Assembly (NCBI GenBank): GCA_018268395.1 | Contig: JAFDWQ010000007.1 | Coordinates: 1-51,555 of the forward strand | Source of the DNA: Armatimonadota bacterium | GTDB taxonomy: Bacteria; Armatimonadota; Fimbriimonadia; Fimbriimonadales; Fimbriimonadaceae | DNA length: 51,555 nt | Direction: 5' to 3' | Part shown: positions 16,786-24,254 of the stretch, one piece after another | How the letters are laid out: each line of letters opens with the position of its first letter | How positions within the stretch are numbered: the stretch's first letter is position 1 | The notes under the pieces: generated by a model | What the model was told of the DNA's origin: nothing | Database searches by the model: none | What the model saw: only the letters and a program-made list of their open reading frames with translations | Program-made: the position numbers and the translations under genes

Positions 16786-17931
16786 ATGCGCAAGCCACTC
16801 TTCTCGCTTCTGGCCGTCGTCGCGGCCGCTTTCGCACAAGCCGACATGATCGCGATCACGAGGACGGGGGACGTCATCGAAGTCGATCCGACGACGGGCG
16901 CGAGCCACGTCCTGTTCGCGACGCACCTCACCGTCAACAGCCTTGCCGCGACCGGCGCGACGTACCACACCGTCAGTAACGGAAGGCTGTACCGCATCAA
17001 CGTCAACAACCAGACAGCCACCGCCGGAGCGAACTTGAACGCCGGGTCGAACGACGTCCGAGGCTTCGCCATCGACTCCAACGGTACAGGCTGGGCCGTC
17101 ATCGACGACGGTGGGGTCGACAGCTTGTGGAAGATCGACCTTTCGAGCGGTATGGGAACAGACATCGGGACGATCGGATTCGACAAGGTCCAAGGACTTG
17201 ACTGCGATTCCAAGGGCAGGCTGTTCGCTTACGACATCGACCAGGGCCTGATCCGTGTGAGCCGGGCCGACGGGCACGGATGGGACCTCGATACCGATGT
17301 CGTCGGCACGAACCTGCAGTCGATCGCCTTCGACGACCAGGACAACCTGTTCGGAACGTCTGACAAGCTTTACAAGATCAAGCCGACGAGCGGAAGCCTG
17401 AGCTTGATCGGCGGTGCACTCGGAGACGTCCGCGGCGTCGAGGTCCCCACGAGCCCGCTCTACAACGTCATCCCGTCCTCGCTCGTGGTGAAGCTTGGAA
17501 AGACCACTTCGCTCTTCGCCCAGCACGTCCGGGAGGACGACGGCGTGGGACTCGTCGTCTGCAAGTTCGTCGTTCCGAACGCGTCGACGCCTCCGATCCA
17601 GGTCGAAGTGACGGGCCACTCGCCGTTCACCCTCTTGGACGGCATGCAGCTCCTCGTCCGCCAGCGGATGAACTCTGGAGGACTGTACAAGTCCTTCATC
17701 GATGTCATGAACTTCCAGACAGGCAAGTTCGTGAACGTCGCCGACCTCACTGTCGGATCCAGCTACAAGACGGATACGATCGACGTCCCTGGCTTCCTCG
17801 ACGACTTAGTGAGCCCGACCCATGACATCGTCATGAGGTACCGGGTGCGCGCCACCGGCCCGACCGCCGTGCAGCTCTACTGCCACGACATGGACTGGGT
17901 GGCCTGGTTCTTGACCCCCCGGATCCTTTGA
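16786..17931 (+). CDS. secreted beta-propeller-like protein
   Basis: A 381-residue protein with a signal peptide (MRKPLFSLLAVVAAAFAQA). Residues about 20-225 contain repeated blocks of the type RLYRINVNN, SLWKIDLSSG, GRLFAYDIDQ and KLYKIKPTSG, like SMP-30/NHL or DUF4394-type propellers. The last 150 residues form a beta-rich domain (SSLVVKLGKTTSLFAQHV... LYCHDMDWVAWFLTPRIL) of unknown type. No PEP-CTERM anchor is seen, so it is probably released or periplasmic. A hairpin terminator follows directly, inside the convergent deoC gene. Confidence 0.8.
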   Translation: MRKPLFSLLAVVAAAFAQADMIAITRTGDVIEVDPTTGASHVLFATHLTVNSLAATGATYHTVSNGRLYRINVNNQTATAGANLNAGSNDVRGFAIDSNGTGWAVIDDGGVDSLWKIDLSSGMGTDIGTIGFDKVQGLDCDSKGRLFAYDIDQGLIRVSRADGHGWDLDTDVVGTNLQSIAFDDQDNLFGTSDKLYKIKPTSGSLSLIGGALGDVRGVEVPTSPLYNVIPSSLVVKLGKTTSLFAQHVREDDGVGLVVCKFVVPNASTPPIQVEVTGHSPFTLLDGMQLLVRQRMNSGGLYKSFIDVMNFQTGKFVNVADLTVGSSYKTDTIDVPGFLDDLVSPTHDIVMRYRVRATGPTAVQLYCHDMDWVAWFLTPRIL

Positions 17932-17936
17932 GACTT

Positions 17937-18851
17937 TCAATCTAAACTGAAATAGTCCGGGCCTTGATAGCGCCCGGACCTTTCTTTTTCCAATTGCATC
18001 AAGAGGTCGTTCAAGAGCGCCGAGGCGCCGAACCGGAACAGGTCCGGTGTGAGCCAATCGTCGCCTAGGGTCTCGCTCAGCATGACGAGGTAATGCAGCG
18101 CCTCTTTGGCCGACCGGATGCCCCCGGCCGGCTTCATGCCGATCCGCAGCCCCGTCTCGAAGTAGAAGTCCCGGATCGCCTCGAGCATCACGAGCGTCAC
18201 TGGCATCGTTGCGGCCGGTTGGACCTTGCCCGTGCTCGTCTTGATGAAATCTGCTCCGGCTTCCATCGCGAGCCGGCTCGCCCGCCGGACCGAGTCGTAC
18301 GTGCCGATCTCGCCCGTCTCGAGGATCACTTTGAGGTGTGCGTTACCGCAAGCTTGCTTAACGGCCGCGATCTCGTCGAAGACCACGTCGTACTCGCCCT
18401 CAAGGAACGCTCGACGGTTGATGACCATGTCGATCTCGTCCGCGCCCATGTCGACGGTCTCGCGGACGTCCTGGAGACGTATATCGAGGGGGTACTGCCC
18501 GCTCGGAAACCCCGTCGCGACCGCCGCGACCTTGACTCCGGAACCCTTGACGGCTTGGACGGCGACGGGCACCAGGTTCGGGTACACGCAGACCGCCCCG
18601 CAGTGCACGTCGGACGCGTCATCGGGCCGGACCGCCTTCCGGCACATCTGACGCACCTTTCCCGGCGTGTCTTTGCCTTCGAGCGTCGTCAGGTCGCACA
18701 TGGACACGGCCATCAGTAGGCCTTGGACTTTGGCTGCCGCTTTGATCGACCTTTTCGTGAACCGGGCGGCACGCTCCTCGACGTTGACCTTGTCGACCAT
18801 GGCATCGAGAAAACCCCGGTCGCGGGCCGAGCGGAGTTGGAGGGCGGGCAT
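17937..18851 (-). CDS. deoC: deoxyribose-phosphate aldolase
   Basis: A 304-residue class I aldolase that cleaves 2-deoxyribose-5-phosphate to acetaldehyde and glyceraldehyde-3-phosphate. The Schiff-base lysine lies in DFIKTSTGK, the second lysine in GMKPAGGIR, and other family motifs (VCVYPNLV, VATGFPSG, EIDMVIN) are intact. It is longer than the roughly 220-residue short forms, with extra N- and C-terminal segments as in the long type. ATG at 18851 lies 6 bases after TACAAT. The ALDH pair 5 kb away could consume its acetaldehyde. Confidence 0.95.
   Translation of the reverse strand: MPALQLRSARDRGFLDAMVDKVNVEERAARFTKRSIKAAAKVQGLLMAVSMCDLTTLEGKDTPGKVRQMCRKAVRPDDASDVHCGAVCVYPNLVPVAVQAVKGSGVKVAAVATGFPSGQYPLDIRLQDVRETVDMGADEIDMVINRRAFLEGEYDVVFDEIAAVKQACGNAHLKVILETGEIGTYDSVRRASRLAMEAGADFIKTSTGKVQPAATMPVTLVMLEAIRDFYFETGLRIGMKPAGGIRSAKEALHYLVMLSETLGDDWLTPDLFRFGASALLNDLLMQLEKERSGRYQGPDYFSLD
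17955..17990 (+). terminator. rho-independent terminator of propeller-like gene
   Basis: GTCCGGGC and GCCCGGAC form a perfect 8-base stem with a 9-base loop, followed by CTTTCTTTTT. It terminates plus-strand transcription from the propeller-like gene yet lies within the last codons of deoC on the other strand. Confidence 0.8.
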
Positions 18852-18921
18852 GACTCGATTGTACTTGGACTCGTTCCGCGCGTAACCCTTGGAGTCGGCG
18901 AAGGCTGTCGTACACTGAATC

Positions 18922-19620
18922 GTGCGCGCCCCGCTCCTCCTCGCTTATTGGTCGTTAGCCGCGACAGCGCGAGCCACGGTCTACGATTTGACCACGGACT
19001 GGGTCGACCAAAATCCCAACGGGTCTTGGAGCCTTCAACGTTAGAACCTAGGTCTTGCCGAGTCCTTCACCGTCGATGCGGCGTTCGAGACCACATGGTC
19101 GCATCCGCAGACGGTCTGGGGCGAAGGCGGCAACGCTGATTTCGTCTACAAGTACAACGGTTTTGGAGACGTCGGGGACTGGGTCGAAGGCGACATCGTC
19201 TACAACTCTGGTTTCGAAGGCCGCTCCAATACGTCGTTTCGCTTTACGGCCCCGGTCTCGGACTTCGCCGACCTCAGAGGCACCGCATGGATCGTGAGTC
19301 AGGCGCAAGGGCTTTACCAGGAGTTCAAAGTCCTGCACAACGGAGTCGAACTGACCAGCGTCATCACCGATGCGGACAGGGACCACCAGACGTCGGTCGC
19401 CGACGGAACGGGTGGCGCGTCGGTGCTCTCGGGCATTTCGGTGGCCGCCAGCGACACGTTCGACATCGCGGGCGGAATAGGACGGTCCTTCCGGAGGTCG
19501 GGCCTGACGTTCTCGGTCGAGCTTGTCCCAGAACCGTCGAGCATGGCCCTGTTCGGCTTAGTGACGGCGGGGATCGCCGCGCGCCGGAAAGCCGCGAGGC
19601 CAGAACGGGTCTGTGGATAG
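18922..19620 (+). pseudogene. PEP-CTERM protein gene with in-frame TAG
   Basis: The frame starting at GTG 18922 (5 bases after TACACT) encodes a signal-like leader, then DLTTDWVDQNPNGSWSLQR followed by TAG at 19042-19044. The same frame continues without interruption for about 190 codons and ends in a PEP-CTERM sorting signal: VPEPSSM, a hydrophobic helix (ALFGLVTAGIAA) and an arginine-rich tail. PEP-CTERM proteins are exported and processed by exosortase/archaeosortase-type enzymes. The premature stop is a single-codon change with no frameshift, so it is either a recent nonsense mutation, a sequencing error or a read-through site. Confidence 0.8.
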
Positions 19621-19643
19621 CGTCGCCTAGCCTGGGCGCTGGG

Positions 19644-20324
19644 CTACCAGGCGTCGAGCTTCAGGAACCGCTCGTTGTCGCGCAGCCACTTCTTGTGGAC
19701 CGCATAGTCGGGACAGTGTTCTCGCACGATCGCCCAGAACCGTGGAGAGTGGTTCAGCTCTTTGAGATGGGCCAGTTCGTGGACCACGACGTATTCGAGC
19801 ACGGCAGGCGGGGCCATGAGGAGCCTCCAATTGAACGTCACCGTGCCCCGCGAAGTGCACGCGCCCCACTTCGTCTTCTGGTCTCGAAGGGAGACGCTCT
19901 TCGGCACCAGCCCCATGAGTCGGGACCATTTCGTGACGGCTTCCATCACGTCCAGCCGCGCCAGTCCCTTGAGGGCACGGGTCAGGGCCTCTCCAGTGAC
20001 GGTTTCCGACTTCAGGAGTCCGCAGGCGACCGCACCGACCGGCGTCCACTCGCCTCGAAGGAGCATTTGACCGTCTGGCGGGCGGTTTGCGGCGTGCAAG
20101 GTGCGCCTTCGCAAAGCCGACACGAGCCAACTCTCGTGTTGCCGCACGATCGTTTCGGCTTGACGGAAGGACGTCCGCAACGGGAGGACGACTTCGGCCC
20201 CGGCGTCCGCGACCCGGATCCGGACGCGTCGAGCTTTGGCCGACCGCCGTACGGCGACAGGAACGTTCTCACCGTCGACGACGACGATCAATGGGGTTTC
20301 GAAGCCAGGTTTGGCCCGCGTCAC
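19644..20324 (-). CDS. YgjP/SprT-like metal-dependent hydrolase (M48-type)
   Basis: A 226-residue protein of the YgjP (DUF45) family. HELAH near residue 182 and a downstream histidine-glutamate region form a zinc site; TKWGACTSRGTVTFNWRL and YVVVHELAHL are diagnostic. A protease role is assumed from the fold, but substrates are unknown. The GTG start at 20324 overlaps the nusG stop (GTGA), so it is translationally coupled to nusG. It occupies the place where rplK normally follows nusG. Confidence 0.88.
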   Translation of the reverse strand: MTRAKPGFETPLIVVVDGENVPVAVRRSAKARRVRIRVADAGAEVVLPLRTSFRQAETIVRQHESWLVSALRRRTLHAANRPPDGQMLLRGEWTPVGAVACGLLKSETVTGEALTRALKGLARLDVMEAVTKWSRLMGLVPKSVSLRDQKTKWGACTSRGTVTFNWRLLMAPPAVLEYVVVHELAHLKELNHSPRFWAIVREHCPDYAVHKKWLRDNERFLKLDAW

Positions 20325-20848
20325 ATCTTTTCGACTTGCTCGAAGTCCAACTCGACGGGCGTGTCACGCCCGAAGATGGAGATGAGGACCTTAAGCTTTT
20401 CGCGCTCAGGATTGACTTCTTCGATCTTGCCCGTGTAGTCGGCGAACGGACCTTCGACGACGCGGATGACCTCGCCCTTATTGAAGGCCACGCGAGGCGC
20501 TTCCTTATTGGCTTCGATGTTGGTCATGATCCGCCGGACCTCGTACTCTTCGAGAGGGATCGGACGGTTGCCGCTCTGCACGAACCCGGTGACGCCGGAC
20601 GTGTTCTTCACGAGCTTGTACGTGTCCTCGGTCAGGTTCATCAGGACAAGGATATAGCCAGGAAAGACTTTCTTCTGCACGACCATGCGCTTGCCGGCGC
20701 GCGACGTCAGCTCTTGTTCTGTCGGGATGAGGATGTCGAAAATGTCGTAGTTCCAGACGCCCTCGACTTCGGCGCGACGCTGGAGGAGGCCGCGGACCTT
20801 GTTCTCGTGGCCGGAAATGGTGTGGACGGCGTACCAGGCTTTAGCCAC
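20321..20848 (-). CDS. nusG: transcription termination/antitermination factor NusG
   Basis: A 175-residue NusG. The N-terminal RNA-polymerase-binding domain (WYAVHTISGHENKV, KKVFPGYILVLMNLTEDTYKLV, VTGFV) and the C-terminal KOW domain (KGEVIRVVEGPFADYTGKIEEVN) are complete. NusG controls elongation and links transcription to Rho or the ribosome. It follows secE after a 1-base gap, the conserved secE-nusG pair. Confidence 0.97.
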   Translation of the reverse strand: MAKAWYAVHTISGHENKVRGLLQRRAEVEGVWNYDIFDILIPTEQELTSRAGKRMVVQKKVFPGYILVLMNLTEDTYKLVKNTSGVTGFVQSGNRPIPLEEYEVRRIMTNIEANKEAPRVAFNKGEVIRVVEGPFADYTGKIEEVNPEREKLKVLISIFGRDTPVELDFEQVEKM

Positions 20849-20849
20849 G

Positions 20850-21080
20850 TTACTTGCCTCCGATCCCGATGATGTGGAGGATCTGTTCGAGCACGAACGA
20901 GAGTCCGGTAAGGACGAGCGCCAACATCACGCAGATACCGAGGACGACTCCGGTGAGACGCGTCGTCTCGCTCCGAGTCGGCCACGTCACGTGCTTCATC
21001 TCGCGGAGGACGTCGCGGTAGAACCCCGCGATCCCTCGCCCGCGGATGTCGGGTACTGGGGCTGTCGGCTTATTGCTCAT
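20850..21080 (-). CDS. secE: preprotein translocase subunit SecE
   Basis: A 76-residue single-spanning SecE. The amphipathic helix FYRDVLREMKHVTWPTRSE contains the conserved WP motif, and the membrane helix is VVLGICVMLALVLTGLSFVL. It clamps SecY in the translocon. It begins the secE-nusG-hydrolase operon. A TACACT element lies about 70 bases upstream, leaving an untranslated leader, unlike most genes here. Neither rpmG nor tRNA-Trp is found upstream. Confidence 0.95.
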   Translation of the reverse strand: MSNKPTAPVPDIRGRGIAGFYRDVLREMKHVTWPTRSETTRLTGVVLGICVMLALVLTGLSFVLEQILHIIGIGGK

Positions 21081-21195
21081 AGGGTGTCCAAACTGCTCCG
21101 GCCGTCCGTCGCCTTTCGGCCGTAGGGGGATGTAAGGAAGTGTACCATGGCCTTCCCGGACGCGTTCCCACCCTGGTCAAAAGGGGACCAATGCT

Positions 21196-21225
21196 CGGCG
21201 GGGAAGCGACCGGGCCGCCCCGCCG
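21196..21225 (-). terminator. GC-rich stem-loop after sugar-binding gene
   Basis: CGGCGGGG and CCCCGCCG form a perfect 8-base stem with a 14-base loop 9 bases after the stop of the sugar-binding protein gene. There is no T-run directly after it, so it may be a weak terminator or RNA-stabilising hairpin. Confidence 0.35.
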
Positions 21226-21233
21226 GAGCGTGG

Positions 21234-22241
21234 TCAGTACTTGCGGCCGGGAAGTTCTTTGGCCGCGACGGTTTCGTCGAAGATGCCGTCTTTGATGATC
21301 GTCCGTTTCGGCAGTTCCTTCTTGGCGAGCACGGCTTCGACGGCGTCGAAAAGCGGCGGGCCGAGCAACGGGTTGCATTCGACGCTACAGTTCAATTTGC
21401 CTGCGACCATGGCCTCGAAAGCGCCCTTCACACCGTCGATCGAGACGATCACGATGTCCTTGCCCGGCTTTTTGCCCGCCTCTTCGATGGCTTGGATCGC
21501 TCCCAGGGCCATATCGTCGTTGTGGGCGTAGAGAGCGGTGACGTTCGCCCCTTCAGGACTCTTCAGGAAGGCCTCCATGACCTCCTTGCCCTTGGCGCGG
21601 GTGAACTCGCCGGTCTGCGAGAACACGACCTTCATGTCCGGGTACTTCGCAAGTTCTTCGGCGAAGCCCTTCTTGCGGTCGTTCGCCGGCGCGCTACCAG
21701 GCGTGCCCGTCAACTCGGCGATCACGGCCTTGCCGCCCGTCTTTTTCGACAGCCACTCGGCCGCCATCCGGCCCTCGGCGATGAAATCCGAACCGATAAA
21801 GGTCACATAGAGGTCTTCGGGAACGTCCGGGCGGCGGTCGGAGACGATGACGGGAATGCCAGCTTCCTTCGCTTCCTTGAGGACCGGCTCCCACCCGGTC
21901 TCGACGACGGGGCTGAACGCGATCACGTCGACCTTCTGGGCGATAAAGTTCTTGATCGCCTTGATCTGGTTCTCCTGCTTCTGCTGGGCGTCGGAGAACT
22001 GGAGTTTGATGCCTCGCTTCTCGGCTTCTGACCGGATCGACTCGGTGTTCGCCGTGCGCCAGGCACTTTCCGCCCCGATCTGGGAGAACCCGACCGTGAT
22101 GGTCTTCGACTCGGGCTTTTGCCCGTCGACCGCCGGTTTGTCGCCGGCCGCTTGACCCTGTCCTTGGTCGCCACAACCCGCCAGGGCCATCAGCGAGACC
22201 GCGACGAGTCCCGCGAACGCCGCAAGGGATGACTGTTTCAT
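21234..22241 (-). CDS. sugar ABC transporter substrate-binding lipoprotein (YtfQ-like)
   Basis: A 335-residue periplasmic-binding-protein-like I domain lipoprotein (lipobox LAGCG). ITVGFSQIGAESAWRTANTE, IAQKVDVIAFSPVVETGW, GIPVIVSDR and DDMALGAIQAIEEAG match the galactofuranose/ribose-binding group. It should deliver a sugar to an ABC importer, but no permease or ATPase gene is adjacent, so it is an orphan that must use a transporter encoded elsewhere. ATG at 22241 lies 8 bases after TATGCT. It is divergent from the dienelactone hydrolase gene. Confidence 0.92.
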   Translation of the reverse strand: MKQSSLAAFAGLVAVSLMALAGCGDQGQGQAAGDKPAVDGQKPESKTITVGFSQIGAESAWRTANTESIRSEAEKRGIKLQFSDAQQKQENQIKAIKNFIAQKVDVIAFSPVVETGWEPVLKEAKEAGIPVIVSDRRPDVPEDLYVTFIGSDFIAEGRMAAEWLSKKTGGKAVIAELTGTPGSAPANDRKKGFAEELAKYPDMKVVFSQTGEFTRAKGKEVMEAFLKSPEGANVTALYAHNDDMALGAIQAIEEAGKKPGKDIVIVSIDGVKGAFEAMVAGKLNCSVECNPLLGPPLFDAVEAVLAKKELPKRTIIKDGIFDETVAAKELPGRKY

Positions 22242-22330
22242 CGCGGGACAGCATATCCCTCGCCGCACCCCGAATGCGCGACGAGCCCGAACATGGGCCG
22301 AAGGGACGGCGTTGTATCATCCACAGGAAG

Positions 22331-23137
22331 ATGAAGGTTTTCGCGACGTTGACCGCCCTCTTGACCGTTCTGTGCGCCGCGCCACCTGCAGGAGCGCAGG
22401 ATTGGGCCAAGAAGAAGCTCGAAGCATCGGGCCGGCACCAGGAATGGGTTTCCGTGAAGCACGGGGACCGAACGCTCAAGTGCTTCGTCGTCTATCCAGA
22501 GTCCAAGGGTAAGGCGACGGTCGTCGTGCTGATCCACGAGATCATGGGTCTGACCGACTGGGTCATGTCCGTCGCCGACGAACTGGCCGCCGAGGGTTTT
22601 ATCGCCATCGCCCCCGACTTCTTGAGCGGCATGGGCCCTGGCGGTGGACGGTCGGACGCGTTTGAGGACGTCGGGAAGGCCCGCGAAGCCGTCAGCGGAC
22701 TTCCTGCGGCGCAAGTACGGGCGGACCTGGACGCTGCAGTCGAGTACGGCAAGACGTTGGACAGCTCGAACGGTAAGGCTGCGGTCGCCGGCTTCTGCTG
22801 GGGTGGAAGCCGGTCGTTCCAATACGCCACCGAACGTCAAGACCTGGGTGCCGCCTTCGTTTTCTACGGCACGGGTCCCCGGGACGAGAAGTCTGTCGAA
22901 GCGATCAAGGCGCCCGTCTACGGGTTCTACGGCGGAAACGACAACCGGGTGACGTCGACGGTCGAAGAGTCTTCGAGCCTCATGAAAGCGGCTGGAAAAA
23001 CGTACAGCTCCGACGTCTACGAAGGTGCGGGCCACGGTTTCATGCGTTCCGGCCAGCAACCGGACGCACAAGAAGCGAACAAGAAGGCCCGTGACGCGGC
23101 TTGGGCCAAGATGCTGCAAATCCTTCGCGCGTTGTGA
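22331..23137 (+). CDS. secreted dienelactone hydrolase family protein
   Basis: A 268-residue alpha/beta hydrolase with signal peptide (MKVFATLTALLTVLCAAPPAGA). The nucleophile is cysteine in GFCWGG, with an acidic residue in YGFYGGNDNRV and histidine in GAGHGFM, as in carboxymethylenebutenolidase. Being exported, it probably acts on environmental esters rather than on the chlorocatechol pathway. ATG at 22331 lies 10 bases after TATCAT. Confidence 0.92.
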   Translation: MKVFATLTALLTVLCAAPPAGAQDWAKKKLEASGRHQEWVSVKHGDRTLKCFVVYPESKGKATVVVLIHEIMGLTDWVMSVADELAAEGFIAIAPDFLSGMGPGGGRSDAFEDVGKAREAVSGLPAAQVRADLDAAVEYGKTLDSSNGKAAVAGFCWGGSRSFQYATERQDLGAAFVFYGTGPRDEKSVEAIKAPVYGFYGGNDNRVTSTVEESSSLMKAAGKTYSSDVYEGAGHGFMRSGQQPDAQEANKKARDAAWAKMLQILRAL

Positions 23138-23175
23138 CGCTAACGGCGTGCCCGATCTGTCGGTAGAGTCGGAAG

Positions 23176-23766
23176 ATGACGCCTCTCCTCTTCGCCCTGG
23201 CCCTGTCCGTCGGCACTGGGCGTCAAGAAGCTCCGGAAAGCTTGAAGGCCCTCGCCCGATCGCTCAGCGGTCAGGGCCTTGCCGTCTCGGTCGGATCCGA
23301 CGTTCGGGGCGGCTGGGAGCTGTGGGTGGAGTCCGAAGGACCGGTCGCCGACGCCACGATCAAACGGGTGACAGGTCGGAGAGACGTCGGCTCGATCCGG
23401 TTGCTCCAGGGCGGGTTCGGGGATGCCGGCGTCCGGTGGATCAAGGAGGTACCCCGACTCCATACCGTGGTGCTGGTCTCTGACCGACTGACCGATGACT
23501 GCACGACACCGCTCTCCGGGTTGAAAGCCCTTGTGAAACTGGACCTGAACCGCGCCCGGTTGACGAAGTCCGGCCTTGCCCGACTGACGCGGATCAAGAC
23601 TCTGGAGCGGCTGTACCTCTACAACGCACAATTGCCTCCGAACGACCTGCTCGTACTGGGCACGATGCAGCGCCTGAAGGTCTTATCCTTGCCGAAGTCC
23701 GTCCCGGCGTCGGTGATCCGGCGACTCCGTAAGAAGTTGCCGAAGACCGACATCGACCAGATCTGA
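23176..23766 (+). CDS. exported protein with LRR-like repeats
   Basis: A 196-residue protein with a short leader (MTPLLFALALSVGTG). The second half has leucine-rich-repeat-like units (LHTVVLVSDRLTDDC, LVKLDLNRARLTKSGLARL, LERLYLYNAQLPPNDLLVL, LKVLSLPKSV), suited to binding a protein partner. ATG at 23176 lies 6 bases after TAGAGT. Partner unknown. Confidence 0.75.
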   Translation: MTPLLFALALSVGTGRQEAPESLKALARSLSGQGLAVSVGSDVRGGWELWVESEGPVADATIKRVTGRRDVGSIRLLQGGFGDAGVRWIKEVPRLHTVVLVSDRLTDDCTTPLSGLKALVKLDLNRARLTKSGLARLTRIKTLERLYLYNAQLPPNDLLVLGTMQRLKVLSLPKSVPASVIRRLRKKLPKTDIDQI

Positions 23767-23775
23767 ACGGCGGGA

Positions 23776-24114
23776 CTAGCCCGCTATCGCGAGTTCGCGT
23801 TCCTTGGGAGTCAGTTTGATCGCCCTCCTGGCCGTCTCCGCCAGTTCGACGAAGTCCTGCTCGTCGACGTGGTCCAGGGAAACGCTGAGCCAGTACCAAT
23901 TGGCGCTCCGGGAGTGGATGGCGTAGCGGTCGGGTTCTTGGAGGGCCAAGACCTCGGCGGCTCCACTGGACAAACGGAGCACCGCCCGGCCATCGGCCGG
24001 CCAAAGGGTGGCAAAAATCTTATTGACGTAGCGAAAGTCGGGGTGACCGTGGTGCGATCCCTCGACGGCGCCTGGCAACGACAGCAAAATGCAACGAGCT
24101 TGTTCGGGGCTCAT
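23776..24114 (-). CDS. MmcQ/YjbR family protein
   Basis: A 112-residue cytoplasmic protein of the MmcQ/YjbR (CyaY-like DNA-binding) fold: LPGAVEGSHHGHPDFRYVNKIFATL at the N-terminus and NWYWLSVSL in the core. The family's biological role is unresolved. A GAGAGG ribosome site precedes ATG at 24114. Confidence 0.88.
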   Translation of the reverse strand: MSPEQARCILLSLPGAVEGSHHGHPDFRYVNKIFATLWPADGRAVLRLSSGAAEVLALQEPDRYAIHSRSANWYWLSVSLDHVDEQDFVELAETARRAIKLTPKERELAIAG

Positions 24115-24254
24115 ATCAATCCTCTCGCAGACCGCCCAACGGCGGCCTCCATCTGGTTTGACTCCTCATCGGTCAAAAAGGTGCCCGCATTTTTACGACT
24201 TGAGTGAAAAAACGTTCATTCTTCGTCTCAAGGCCACCTGGGTAGCATAGGGCC

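Noticed and set aside
19287-20438. 383-codon plus-strand frame crossing several genes
   Set aside because: It runs out of frame through the PEP-CTERM gene and antisense to the YgjP-like gene and nusG, both well supported.
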